Of a stretch of 64,000 nt of DNA, positions 54,285 through 64,000 are shown piece after piece. Positions within the stretch are counted from its first letter, which is position 1. Each line of letters opens with the position of its first letter. Origin of the DNA: Calvatia gigantea (taxonomy: Eukaryota; Basidiomycota; Agaricomycetes; Agaricales; Lycoperdaceae); contig JACAAK010000011.1 in the NCBI GenBank assembly GCA_025093985.1, positions 868,001-932,000 of the forward strand, given 5' to 3'. The position numbers and the translations under genes are program-made. Under the pieces are notes generated by a model that saw only the letters and a program-made list of their open reading frames with translations, was not told the DNA's origin and searched no databases.

Positions 54285-57200
54285 ACCCAAGGCCTTTAGG
54301 CCTATAGTACTTCTCAACACGCTGGGTAAGCTGTTCGAGAAAATGATCGCGACTAGGCTCCAGTTTGACTCTGTCAAATTTGGGGTCTTTCACCCTAATC
54401 AGCTCGGAGGTGTGATCCAACGGTCCACTGAAGATGCTGGCCTGATGCTGACCCACATCGTAAGAGCGGGTTGGGCTAAGGGCCTCAGGACTAGCGTTGT
54501 GGCTTTTGACATAGCGCAGTTCTTCCCGTCATTGCACCATGAGATGCTGGTAGCAATACTCCGCAAGCAAGGATTCGCCCCTGAGTTGGTTGAGTTCTTT
54601 GCGCACTACCTGGTAGGACGGAAGACCCAGTATTGCTGGGACTCCTTCAAGTCCAAACCATTTCCATCGGATGTGGGGGTGGGGCAGGGTTCTGCCCTCT
54701 CTCCCGTCCTGTCGGCCTTATACATAGCTCCGCTAATGTGGCTTTTCGACAGGGAGGCGTCACGTCTTGGGACGACTCTTCTGTCATATGTTGATGATGG
54801 CACCATCATTGCCCAGTCAAAGGACTGGGGATCTAACCTTGTGGCTCTTAAGGAGGCATATGGTATTATATTCAGGCTCTTTGAGCGCTTCGCCTTGGTA
54901 CTTGAGCATGACAAGTCTGAGGTCTTCCACTTCTCCCGTAAGCACGGGGATGATAATCCACCGATTGACCTGGGCTTTGCCCCGTTCACTGGTGATACGC
55001 CACTCCGGCCCAAGCCTTATTGGAGGTATTTGGGCTTCTACTTCGACCGCGCCCTTACCTTCAAGGAGCACGTTCGTTACTATTCTACTAAAGCACTCTC
55101 CACGGTGAAGGCCATGAAGATGCTTGGTAATTCTACGAGGGGCTTGCGGCCTATGCAGAAGCGCCTCCTCTATCGGTCGTGTGTTGTCCCGATTGCGACA
55201 TACGGCTTCAAACTCTGGTTCTTCAAGGGCTCTCGCTGTAAGGCGGCCCTTAAGAGTCTTAACGTCATGCAGAGACGGGCGGCCCTGTGGATTACAGGTG
55301 CCTTCCGGACTGCCCCTACTGGGGCCGCGGAGTCATTCGCGGGTCTCATACCTATCCAGCTTCATATACAGAAGCTTGCTGTCAGGTCGGACTACAGGAT
55401 TAAGACACTGTCACCTAACCATCCTCTCAGGGCCCTTATGAGCCCTGAATACTCTGGGTCTGCTAAATTGCACACTCGTTCTATCGGCCTCATGTCTCCT
55501 GCGATCCGCAAGAAGACTAAGGGCTCCTTAATCCAGGCTGACGCCAGCCTGGTGAACCTCGTCGAGGAATTTGAGCCTATGGCTTCAATTAATCGACCCG
55601 GGTACCGCCTGATGGACTGCCACCCTGAGCAGGTGTCGTTCATGGAGGTGAAGCTCAATGCGGAGGGTAATACTGACCCCGAGCATATGTATGCTCTCAA
55701 TGCGCGCCTTAGGGAGTGCAGGGAGGATCTCGGGATTGTCCATATGGCAACGGACGCAAGTCTGCCGCTCCATGGCAAGTTCCAGGCAGTTTCGTCTGCC
55801 CATGTCTACCGCCAGCGGGAGTGCCTTCGGGAGATCACTCGCGTGGCAGGCCGAGTTACAGCACCTGATGCTGAGCTCATGGCCATTGCGCTTGGCATTC
55901 ATTTTGCTCTTAGGCAGGATGACGTCAGGCTTATACGGGTATTCACTGACTCTATTGCGTCAGCGAAGCTTGTAGTTGATCCGTCTACGCACTCCGGGCA
56001 GATGCTGTCCCAGGGAGTGTGTGTGGCGCTTAAACAATGGCTCTCTGGGGATCCCCGGAGAGGCGTTGAATTCCTCGCTGTCCCTTCTTCCGAGAAGTGG
56101 GAGTTCCACCATGCTGTTCACCGGCATGTTACCTCGTTCCCTCAGGTCGCTTATGGCCCGAGGCCGTTCACTTCTATTGCCCGCCTGCGCAAGGAGGCGG
56201 TCGATGACGTTCTGGAGTCATGGCGTCAGCTGTACTCTACCGCTTCTTACAAGGGGCACAGTAATATGGATCTTGCTTCCGGGGCAGATCCATCTATTCC
56301 GGGGAAGCCGACCTACCTTTCCAGTGGGCCCTGGCTTCCTCATGTTAGTGGCTCTAACTCGCTGTGTGCGAGGGCCGTGCGTGCCGTTACTGGTCATGCT
56401 CTGATTGGGTCGTACCGTGTACGATTCTTTCCGAACGAAAGCGTTGGCTGCTCGTGTGGCGCCGCTCTCGAGGGGCGCTATCACATTTTCGTCAGGTGTC
56501 CCAACCATAAGAGGGAGCTTGACAGACCTCCTCAGACCATTCGTGAGCTGATTGACTTCCTGAACGCGAACCCTGGTGCTTTCGCGTTCAGACCAGATGA
56601 TGCTGGGATCGGCTGAGCTGGTGCGCATGGGGGGTCCCTGCGGTGTCGCTGGTCTTCTGACCTACTAGGCGGGGAAGTCGTAAGGCAACAGGGGTTGGGT
56701 CCCTGGGGGGTGCTTCTGGCCTTGGCTAGTGGTGCTCCTTTCCTAGGCCTGGCTGGGGGCTTCGCGGGGGGCGGAGGCGTAAAGTAACGGGGGTGGGGTC
56801 CCCGGGTGGCGGTGCGGGTTCGTCCTGCTAGGCCGCTTTCTTGGGCGCCGTCTAGGCGGCGCTTCGAGTTGCTACCCTGCCTACTGTGTTGTTCTGGGTC
56901 AGGACTGGGCTGATACCCTCTCACTTGGGAAGTTGGGGGTAAGGTGGCTCCAAGCGGGGGCTCCTTGCGCTGGCTCTCCTGATTACACCTGTTCCCCTGA
57001 GGGCACTCGGCCGCCGCTGCTGCTGGGTCCGCCTCTTGAGGGATGATCAGGGCACCGCCGCAAAGCGGCGGTGCGTCACTGGGTGTACACCACAAGACCT
57101 GGGCAACTGGGTCTTCCTCAGTGTGATGGGCATTTCGGGCGACCGGGGGATTTGGCAAGTAAGGGGGGTCTGGTTTGGTCTGGGTGGGCATTGTGCCCGG

Positions 57201-58305
57201 CTTGGGTTGGGTTGGGCTCCTTCTGAACAGTAGATTACTCTTAACTCATCGGACTTTGTAGCTGGGGCTTTGTACTTAGCTACACGCGGACTGCGATCGG
57301 GCACCGCGTTATAAATTGGCGCAAGCCATGATTTAAAAAAAAAAAAAAAAAAAGAGTAGCTCTGGCCAGCTTCGATCTACCAGATCTAGGCATGGAGCCT
57401 CCCATATCAGCATCAACATCGCCTGAGCCAGACGGCCGGGGCGAAGGAGTAGCTCTCCTGGCTGGCAGGGATTGAGCGTAGCGAGAGGCAATGTTGGTCA
57501 CAGCATGACCTCTGAGCCAACTCGGATTAGATTGACCAGTTGGAGAGCGATCCAACCAGCCATTGTTAGCCAGGGACTGGACAAACGCCAAGGCGGCGCC
57601 CAGTACCACTGTGGTAGACTCCGCGTTAAGTGGCATAGCATGCACAGACCTGAACCAGGAGGCCAGGTTGTGCAGGGATTCGGCTGTGCCTTGGACATCC
57701 ACAGCGAGGTGTTCTTCGTCACCTGCCAACGCCGCTACGGATGGAGCATACTCCAAATCGCCGAATGACTCCACTGACATATCTTTGCCAGCGGAGCTCC
57801 CAGGGGGATCAGTGATGATCGCAGAAGCAGCAGCCCCAGGGGCCACCACCTCGTCCTCGTCATCATTGAAAGAGTCCGCCATCTCCATCGGTGCAGGAGA
57901 GGGGGAGGTAGCATGAGAGGGAGCACAGGACCGAGGTCAGGCAGTTCCACTCAAGGAGGTTGTTGATAGCGGCCATACCGTAATTGGGACGGCAGCATAC
58001 CATTGGCGCGTGCCCTCCCCAGCGGATGCCTGGGTCGAGGCACGGGTTTGGTAGCGGGGTTGTGGCTGCTGGGAGCCCACACCCGGAATATGAGTGATCA
58101 GGTCAGGGGACGATTGCAGTAGAACTGGGTCGTCAGCCCACGGGTCGTTTGATGAGCTAGGTGGCTTACAGCTCATACCAGCGAGTAGTTCAGCAACTAG
58201 GGATGTGCCCTAGCCAAGAGTTGGGGTTGCGGTGTATTCGATACGACTAGATTACAGTAACTGCCCTGTTGATGGTGGTGGTTGCTGGAAAAGGAAGGTG
58301 GTTAA

Positions 58306-58523
58306 TGTTAGATGTGCTCCAGTCAGCTTATAGATAGAAATGGACTTATCACTGGTGGAGTTTTGGGTCAGGTGATATGTCATGTGATTGTTGGGCTTGT
58401 AGTTTGCCTGTGGACACTTTGAGAGCCTTTAGTCTCTTACAGAGGTCCACAGGTGAGTAGAATAGTTTATCTTGTCAATTCAGTCTCTTACAGAGGTCCA
58501 CAGACTTCGTTTCACTGCTGTTA
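58306..58523 (+). repeat. Copia LTR remnant, TGTTAG type
   Basis: Plus-strand LTR-like sequence starting TGTTAGATGTGC, diverged from the copia B LTR but with the same landmarks. These are the 22-nt direct repeats at 58431-58452 and 58482-58503, 51 bp apart. It runs directly into the 3' internal end of an A-type Copia (GGACTGTCTGGATCAAGGGGGTG split by a purine tract at 58533-58546), so the internal region was deleted or two elements recombined. Confidence 0.7.
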
Positions 58524-58546
58524 GGACTGTCTGGATCAAGGGGGTG

Positions 58547-58925
58547 TGTCAGGAGTGCTCCAGACAGTGCTAGATAGATTCTCCTGAGTCAGGGCTCCAA
58601 GGTTTGATAGAACACTTGTGGAGTTGTCCAAGGAGATATGGACTTGTATATAGAGATGTGGACTTGTATATAGAGATGTGGACTTAGAGCCATAATGGAC
58701 ACTTTTGTGATCATGTGACTTGGTCACATGATGGTTGGACTTAGTTAGAACACCTGTGGATGCTTTCTGGCTCTTTAGCCTCTTACAACAGTCCACAGGT
58801 GAGTAGGACAATTTTCTATTTTGTACTTAGTCTCTTACAACAGTCTATAGGACTGGTATTCAATAAAACACGTTTTTCTCGAGATTCTCCCTATCAAGTT
58901 GTGTTGTTTCTTTGGCATTAGGACC
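58547..58925 (+). repeat. Copia A-type 3' LTR, plus orientation
   Basis: Starts TGTCAGGAGTGCTCC after a purine tract. It contains a ~20-bp tandem repeat (GATGTGGACTTGTATATAGA unit, ~58628-58685), a perfect 10-bp-arm hairpin ATCATGTGAC-TTG-GTCACATGAT (58710-58732), paired direct repeats (58777-58798, 58829-58850) and AATAAAA near 58862. The 3' boundary is uncertain. No A-type internal region remains on its left except the last ~23 bp. Confidence 0.72.
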
Positions 58926-58940
58926 GCCAGATGTTCCCCT

Positions 58941-59811
58941 ATGCACTCCCTTCTACACATTGTACATGCCCTAAAAGAGTGGAGACACTATCTACTGGAT
59001 TTTTTTTTTTTTTTTTAAAATCAAGGCTTTTGCCAATTTATAATGCAGTGCCCAATCACAGTCTGCGTGTAGCAAAGTACAAGCCCCTTACTACAAAGTC
59101 CGATGAGTTAAGAGTAATCTACTGTTCAGCAGCGACTCAACTCAACCCAAAAGTTAACCCAGACCAGACCAGACCACTCCTTACTTGCCAAATTCCTCTG
59201 GTTTCCTAAAATGCCCATCACACTGTAGAAGACCCAGTTGCCCAGGTCTTGTGGTATACACCCAGTGACACACCACTGTTCCATGGCAGTGTCCTGATCA
59301 TCCCACAAATGGCAGGCCCAGTGACAATGGCAGCTGAGTGCCTGAGAGGGGATAGGTGTAATAAGGGAAAGCTGGTGCAAGGAGCCTGTGCTTGGAACCA
59401 TCCAACCCCCAACTTTCCAAACCAGAGGGTATTTGCCCAGAACAGACCCCCAGCAACCCAATAGCAAGGGTGGAATCCCAACGTGTTGAACATTAGGAAG
59501 GCAGCAGGCAAGGCAAGCCTGCCCAACTGCCCAGAGACCCCACTCCCATTTGATTATTCCTTTTGCTGTCAGGCTGCTACAAGCCCACCCTAGGAAAGGA
59601 GAACTACCAGGACAAACCCAGAAGAACTCCCCAGGGACCCTACTCCTATTTCCTTAAGACTTCCCAGCCCAGTAGGCCAGAAGAAGAGAGGTCCAGCACA
59701 GACCCCCTGTACATGCCAACTCATCCGATGCCCCCATTATCCAGTCTGAAGATGAATGCACCTACTATCTACTGGATGCCAAAGAAAGATTTGAAATATG
59801 GACAGACCTGT
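58941..59811 (+). pseudogene. Ty3/Gypsy RNase H remnant interrupted by L-r
   Basis: At 58941-59000 one frame reads ...IVHALKEWRHYLLD and resumes after L-r and its TSD (59778-59811) as AKERFEIWTD. This resembles the RNase H domain of Gypsy pol (a KEWRHYL...EIWTDH-type motif). Downstream the frame loses similarity and reaches a stop near 59909. It is probably an old Gypsy pol remnant. The assignment rests on one short motif. Confidence 0.55.
59001..59763 (-). mobile_element. LINE copy L-r, old, 3'UTR only
   Basis: T run 59001-59016 and a degenerate 3'UTR. TSD ACTATCTACTGGAT lies at 58987-59000 and 59764-59777, still perfect. The body is strongly CpG-depleted relative to young copies, and the hairpin arms are decayed (CACCACTGTTCCATGGCAGTG). 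Confidence 0.88.
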
Positions 59812-59951
59812 TGTGGATTTCACCATTTTCACTGCATTACCATACCTATCTCCTAACTCTGTATCCACCATATACCTGTTTCATCTATTCCAGTACCAGT
59901 GATCTCTGAGTACCAACTCACATACTACTGTGCCATAGTTATCAGATGTTT
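59812..59951 (+). other. Unassigned sequence between L-r and L-s
   Basis: About 140 bp of ordinary composition continuing the pre-insertion locus. No recognisable coding or repeat signal beyond the tail of the Gypsy-like frame. It ends in the left copy of the L-s TSD (59936-59951). Confidence 0.6.
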
Positions 59952-62215
59952 TTTTTATTTTATTTTATATATCAAGGCTCTTGCCAATTTATAATGTGGT
60001 GTCTAATTGCAGTCCACATGTAGCAAAGTACAAACCTCCTCACTACAAAGTCTGATGAGTTAAGAGTAATCTACTGTTCAGAGGCAACCCAACCCAACCC
60101 AAGCATTAATCCAGACCAGACCAGACCATCCCCTACTTGCTAAATCCCCTGGTTTTCTGAAATGCCCATCACACTGTAGAAGACCCAGTTACCCAGGTCT
60201 TGTGGTATGCACCCAGTGTCCTGATCATCCTACACTCAGTGGGCCCAGTGGCTACAGTGGCCAAGCACCCAAGAGGGGACAGGTGTAGTAGGGGAAGCCA
60301 GCACAAGAGGTCCACGCTTGGAGCCACCTGACCCCCAACTTCCTAGACCAGAGGGTATCCGCCCAGAGTAGACCCCCAGCAACCCAGCAGCAAGGGTGGA
60401 ATCCCAATACATTAAGCACCAGGAAAGTAGTAGGCAGGACAAGCCCGCCCCACCATCCAGGAACCCAACCCCTGTTCAATTACTCCTTCTGCCACCAGAT
60501 CACTATAGGCCCACTCCAGGAAAGAAGAACTACCAGGACAAACCCAGAAGAACCTCCTAGGGACCCTACCCCTATTACCTTAAGACTTTCCAGCCTAGTA
60601 GGCCAGAAGAAGAAAGGCCTTGCACAGACTCCCTACATGTGCCAGCTCACCCAATGCCTGCATTATCTGGTCTGAAGGCAAACCCAGGTGTGTTCACCTT
60701 CAGAAAATCAATCAGCTCACAAATAGTCTGAGAAGGTCTGTCCAAGTCCTTCTTGTGGAGAGAGCACTGGGTGACTTCCTGAATGTGAACCCAGGGGCCT
60801 TTGCATTCAGACCAGATGATGCTGGGATTGGCTGAGCTGGCGCACGTGGGGGGTTCCTGCGGGGTCGCTAATCTTCTGACCTACTGGATGGAGAAATTGT
60901 AAGACAACAGGGATGGGGTCCCTGGGGGGTGCTTCCAGCCTTGGCTGGTGGTGCTCCTTTCCTGGGCCTGGTTAGGGGCTTCACAGGAGGCGAAGGCATA
61001 AAATAATGGGGGTGGGGTCCCCAGGTGGTGGTGCAGGTTCGTCCTGCTCAGCTGCTTTCTTAGGTGTTGTCTAGGCAGCGCTTCAAGTTGCTACCCTGCC
61101 TGCTGGGTTGTCCTAGATCGGGACTGGGCTGATACCCTTTCATCTGGGAAGTTGGGGGTAAGGCGGCTCCAAGCGGGGATTCCTTGTGCTGGCTCTCCTG
61201 ACTACACCTATCCTCCTGAGAGCACTCGGCCGCCATTGCTGCTGGATCCACCTCTTGAGGGATGATCAGGGCACCGTCGTGCTGCGACAGTGCATCACTG
61301 GGTGTACACCACAAGACCTGGGCAACTGGGTCTTCCTCAGTGTGATGGGCATTTCGGGCAACTGGTAAAATTTAACAAGTAGGGGGGTCTGGTCTGGTCT
61401 GGGTTAACACTTGGGTTGGGTTGGGTGCCCCTGAACAGTAGATTACTCTTAACTCATCAGACTTTGTAGTTGGGGCTTTGTACTTAGCTACATGCGAACT
61501 GCGATCGGGCACCGCGCTATAAATTGGCACAAGCCATGATTTAAAAAAAAAAAAAAAAAAGGAGAGAGCACTGGATGAAAATGTGATAGCACCCCTCAAG
61601 GATAGCACCACATAAACAACTAATGCCTTCATTCAAAAAGAACCACATCCTGTATGATCCAATTGGCACATGACCAGTAACAGCATGCACAGCCCTTGCA
61701 CAAAGCGAGTTAGATCCACCAACATGAGGCAGCCAGGGCCCACTGTTAAGGTAGGTTGGCTTGCCTGGAATCTTTGGATCAGCCCCAGAGGCCAGGTCCA
61801 TGTTGCTATGCCCCTTGTACAAAGAGGTAGAGTATAGCTGTTGCCATTTCTCTAGAACATTATCAACTACTTCCTTATGGAGGCAGGTGATGGAAGTGAA
61901 CAGCCTCAAGTCATAAGTGACCTGAGGGAACAAGGTGACATGCCAATGTACAGTATGATGAAACTCCCACTTCTTGGAAGAAGGAACAATGAGGAATTCA
62001 ATGGACCTCTGAGCATCCTCAGAGAGCCACCTTTTAAGTGCCACACACTCCCTGGGACAGCATCTGTCCAGAATGAGTGGACAGATCAACTGCAAGCTTT
62101 GCTGACACAATAGAATCAGTGAAGATGTGTATGAGCCTGATGTCACCCTGCTTGAGAGCAAAGTGAACACCAAGTGAAATGGCCATGAGCTCAGCATCTG
62201 GAGTTGTAACTCAGC
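59952..62215 (-). mobile_element. LINE copy L-s, old, split by L-t
   Basis: Segments 59952-60770 and 61575-62215: a decayed T-rich tail, 3'UTR and ORF2 C-terminal/RNase H region (open over ~200 codons but with many substitutions; DAELMAIS and FTDSIVSAKL are recognisable). TSD TAGTTAT(CA/TG)GATGTTT lies at 59936-59951 and 62216-62231. Most CpGs of young copies are TpG or CpA here. Confidence 0.87.
60771..61560 (+). mobile_element. LINE copy L-t, 5'-truncated, inside L-s
   Basis: Last ~20 ORF2 codons (ending 60835), 3'UTR and A tail 61543-61560. TSD GGAGAGAGCACTGG lies at 60757-60770 and 61561-61574. Intermediate decay; the hairpin near 61270 has arms with one mismatch and one wobble, loop GCT. 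Confidence 0.92.
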
Positions 62216-62231
62216 TAGTTATTGGATGTTT

Positions 62232-62595
62232 CACATAGTATCCCCATCTATTCAACTGGATGACTCTCTTTGTATTTAAGCATACATACACCTCCCTGTA
62301 TTTGGTATACTTAACCACCTCTAGTTCTCATCCCCTTACTCACCCTCAAGTCTTAGCCTAAGTTGCAACCTGAGGTTCCACCTGACTAAGGTCATAATAT
62401 TTGGTTAAGCATCCCTACCTCACCTTGTGTTATATGCATTACCTTACTTTGCAACTGGGCCTGGATCATCTCTACTCAAGTAGAGGTTCAATACTATGGC
62501 CCAGAAGTATATGACAAGTCTCAATGACTTCTGTGCAGGCTTCGGATCACTCCCTCAAGTAAAAGCTTGCACTGGCCTGAGAAGTCCAAGTTAAG
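62232..62595. other. Unassigned AT-richer sequence
   Basis: About 360 bp between the L-s TSD and the Gypsy LTR. No ORF, tRNA, LTR or LINE similarity that I can recognise. It continues the locus into which L-s inserted. Confidence 0.6.
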
Positions 62596-63027
62596 TGTCA
62601 CTGCAGTCCCCAAGGTTGTTAACCTTGTAGCAGATGAGCAAAGATAAGGAAGCTTGTTACTAGAATAACCTAAGGTAATACAAGGTACTACTTAAGGTTT
62701 ATATACTAGCTACACATAAGGGATGGGAAATTACATAGTAAAGAAAGATGAGTCAATGAGAGACTGCTACAGGTTAATTGATAATCTACAGAGTCATAGG
62801 GATGAGTAAAAGAAGTGGTACAAGTCATAAAGAAGATAGAGATGAGTAAATAGAAGTCTGATGAAGGTGGAACAGAAACATGATTCTGTACAAATCATAA
62901 GAAGCAAAAGATAGAAGTAAATATGGTAATAAATAAAGAACAGACTGGGGTATAGGAAAGGAAAGAAAAAAGAAAGGAAGTTAATACATTAGTAGGGAGA
63001 GTCCAGGAGTATGGTAAGTTTGTAACA
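62596..63027 (+). repeat. Ty3/Gypsy 5' LTR
   Basis: 432 bp starting TGTCACTGCAG and ending GTTTGTAACA, placed just upstream of a Gypsy gag. A TATA-like TTTATATACTAG occurs near 62698-62709. Boundaries are inferred from the TG...CA ends and position, since the 3' LTR lies outside the window. Confidence 0.65.
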
Positions 63028-63084
63028 CCTTGCAAGGAGTAGGCTGAAACAGGCCTGAACAATAACAAACCTAGGAGCTAATAT

Positions 63085-64000
63085 ATGAGCTCAAACCCAG
63101 ACAAATACAGAGAACTAAACCTCGAAGTCACAGATGACAAATCAGAAACATCAGATGAAGAGGAGATAGGGAACCCCAAAGTACCTGTAGAACCAGTAGA
63201 ACATGATGAACCTGGAGCAAAGCCAACAGGAGAAGAAGAAGTACTATTAGAACTTCTAAATGAACTTAACTTAGCAGAAGAAAAGTTAGCACATCAGGAG
63301 AACCCAGCACAAGAACAAGGAGAAACCAAAACAGAATCAGAAACCAAATTAGAAACTGACTCTAGTATCAGCTTAGATATGTCTGACAATGCTGTGGTAT
63401 CTACAACAACACCCAGTGGGAAAGGCTTAGTGCCAGACCCAGGATTCTTCAATGGGACTTGCACCAAGTTTGATGACTGGTGGAGGGCCATGACACTTTT
63501 CATGAAGTTCAACAAAATCAGCATGGCAGATGACAAAGCCATAGCAGTCCTAGCCAGGTTATGAGGAGGAACAGCAGGAGTTTATGCAGCCATGAGGCAC
63601 CACAAATCTTAGACAGAAAAGACTTGGTAGATTGGAAGGTGTTTTCTGAGGATTTCAGGAAAACCTTCTCCAACAATACCTCAAACAGCAAGGCAGAATG
63701 GCAGATTAAAAAGTTTAAACAAGGGAACAAAAACACAGCTGACTATTTGATTGAATTTGAAGTCCTAAAGAGCAAAGCGAAGACTGACAGTAAACATGTG
63801 ATGTTCTTGCTCAAGAAAAACACTAGACAAGACATCATCCATACAATCATGGGTTACCCACCCAGCACCAGACCAGATATCTATACAGAATGGACAGAAG
63901 CCATTCTCACCATTGGGCAAGGGTACAAGGCATCTGAATACCACAGAGACAGAAAGACCAGCACCAGAATGACATATGGAGGAATGGGTGAACCCATGGA
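63085..64000 (+). pseudogene. Ty3/Gypsy gag, broken, runs off the window
   Basis: Starts at ATG 63085 with a long acidic N-terminus (Glu/Asp-rich, ~110 residues). A retrotransposon gag domain follows: PGFFNGTCTKFDDWWRAMTLFMKFN before the first stop, and from 63621 in another frame WQIKKFKQGNKNTADYLIEF, FLLKKNTRQDIIHTIMGYPP and GYKASEY. Breaks are TGA at 63562-63564 (expected CGA in an ARLRGG-type motif) and a frameshift between ~63565 and 63620. Gag would form the particle shell. Similar gags are common in agaricomycetes. Pol is expected to the right. Confidence 0.85.

Larger units (their letters stand above)
46505..56616 (+). pseudogene. LINE L-p ORF2 without N-terminus, split by L-q
   Basis: Reads from the end of the endonuclease through the linker to TPKAF (46505-47415), then from PKAFRPIVLL through RT (YVDD at ~54788-54799), RNase H and the C-terminal knuckle to the stop at 56616. 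Frames agree after removing L-q and one TSD, and I see no other stop. The endonuclease is incomplete, so the copy is defective. Confidence 0.9.
46501..57353 (+). mobile_element. LINE copy L-p, 5'-truncated, split by L-q
   Basis: Segments 46501-47415 and 54283-57353. It starts within the endonuclease domain (SDLRW region) and ends with 3'UTR and A tail before 57354. TSD GAGTAGCTCTGG lies at 46489-46500 and 57354-57365. The 3'UTR hairpin at 57052-57074 has loop AAA, as in L-e. Confidence 0.92.
45113..58176 (-). pseudogene. LINE L-l ORF1, split by L-p/L-q and mutated
   Basis: Segments 45113-46500 and 57366-58176 encode the gag-like ORF1. Damage includes TGG to TAG near 45461, CAG to TAG near 46203 and CGA to TGA at 57937-57939. 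A 93-bp in-frame tandem duplication (31 residues, RATPSPRPSGSGDVD...SKLA) spans the L-p insertion point, one copy on each side. Start codon at 58176 (MSCKPPSSSND). Confidence 0.83.
39447..58301 (-). mobile_element. LINE copy L-l, 5' half, split by several insertions
   Basis: Segments 39447-39779, 43377-43860, 44651-46500 and 57354-58301 read continuously as the ORF2 N-terminus (endonuclease and linker), ORF1 and 5'UTR of one minus-strand LINE with an intact 5' end (CCACCTTCC at 58301). The 3' half (RT onwards) is absent: the element stops at DSLWEALH and joins copia A gag, with no tail and no TSD. Later insertions: the composite at 39780-43376, L-o, and L-p with L-q. Confidence 0.88.

Noticed and set aside
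62232..62595. A host gene between the old LINEs and the Gypsy LTR
   Set aside because: No open frame or splice-like structure with recognisable protein similarity.
1..64000. CRISPR arrays, rRNA operons, bacterial operons or ribosome binding sites
   Set aside because: No spaced direct-repeat arrays or rRNA motifs; repeats here are transposon copies in a eukaryotic genome.

Overview
This window is almost entirely transposable element sequence. I find no convincing host protein gene, no rRNA and no stand-alone tRNA gene. The LINE family resembles Tad-type fungal LINEs, the Copia family is fungal-like, and a gag at the right edge resembles basidiomycete Ty3/Gypsy gags. This suggests a TE-rich filamentous fungus, most likely an agaricomycete. 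That assignment is an inference from TE families, not from host genes.

The main resident is one LINE family, present in about 20 copies on both strands (named L-a to L-t from left to right). A complete copy is about 6.87 kb. It has a 124-nt 5'UTR, ORF1 (702 codons, gag-like, zinc knuckles), ORF2 (1,300 aa; AP endonuclease, RT, RNase H, terminal zinc knuckle) starting inside the ORF1 stop through an ATGA overlap, a ~709-nt 3'UTR and a poly(A) tail. Most insertions have target-site duplications (TSDs) of 12-16 bp. Full-length copies are L-c (1324-8183, minus), L-d (10620-17325, plus) and L-q (47416-54282, plus). L-c has an open ORF2 and L-q an open ORF1; no copy here has both intact. A second, non-autonomous element of ~1.06 kb has a tRNA-like Pol III head, an unidentified body and the last ~22 nt of the LINE. 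I treat it as a SINE-like partner. It occurs at 26063-27127 and 41802-42824.

Layout. 1-9248: LINE on LINE (L-a next to L-b; L-c inside L-b). 9249-39446: an old Copia element (copia A, minus) split by L-d, L-e and L-f. L-f is itself split by a second Copia (copia B, minus, 19992-36644, 5-bp TSD GAGCC, two 293-bp LTRs). Copia B holds five direct insertions (L-g, SINE-1, L-h, L-i, L-j) and L-k inside L-j, so the nest is five levels deep. Removing the insertions leaves copia B at ~5.1 kb with one gag-pol frame of 1,448 codons. 39447-58301: another minus LINE (L-l), broken by a LINE/SINE/LINE composite (39780-43376), by L-o and by L-p, with L-q inside L-p. 58302-62595: remnants of Copia LTRs and a Gypsy RNase H, plus older CpG-depleted LINE copies L-r, L-s and L-t. 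62596-64000: a Gypsy LTR and a decayed gag running off the edge.

How the parts interact: the LINE supplies EN/RT that by inference also mobilises the SINE-like element, since both end in the same short stem-loop before the poly(A). Copia elements serve as landing pads. Decay is dominated by CpG transitions, seen as CGA-to-TGA stops in young copies and wholesale CpG loss in old ones, which suggests cytosine methylation or a RIP-like process.
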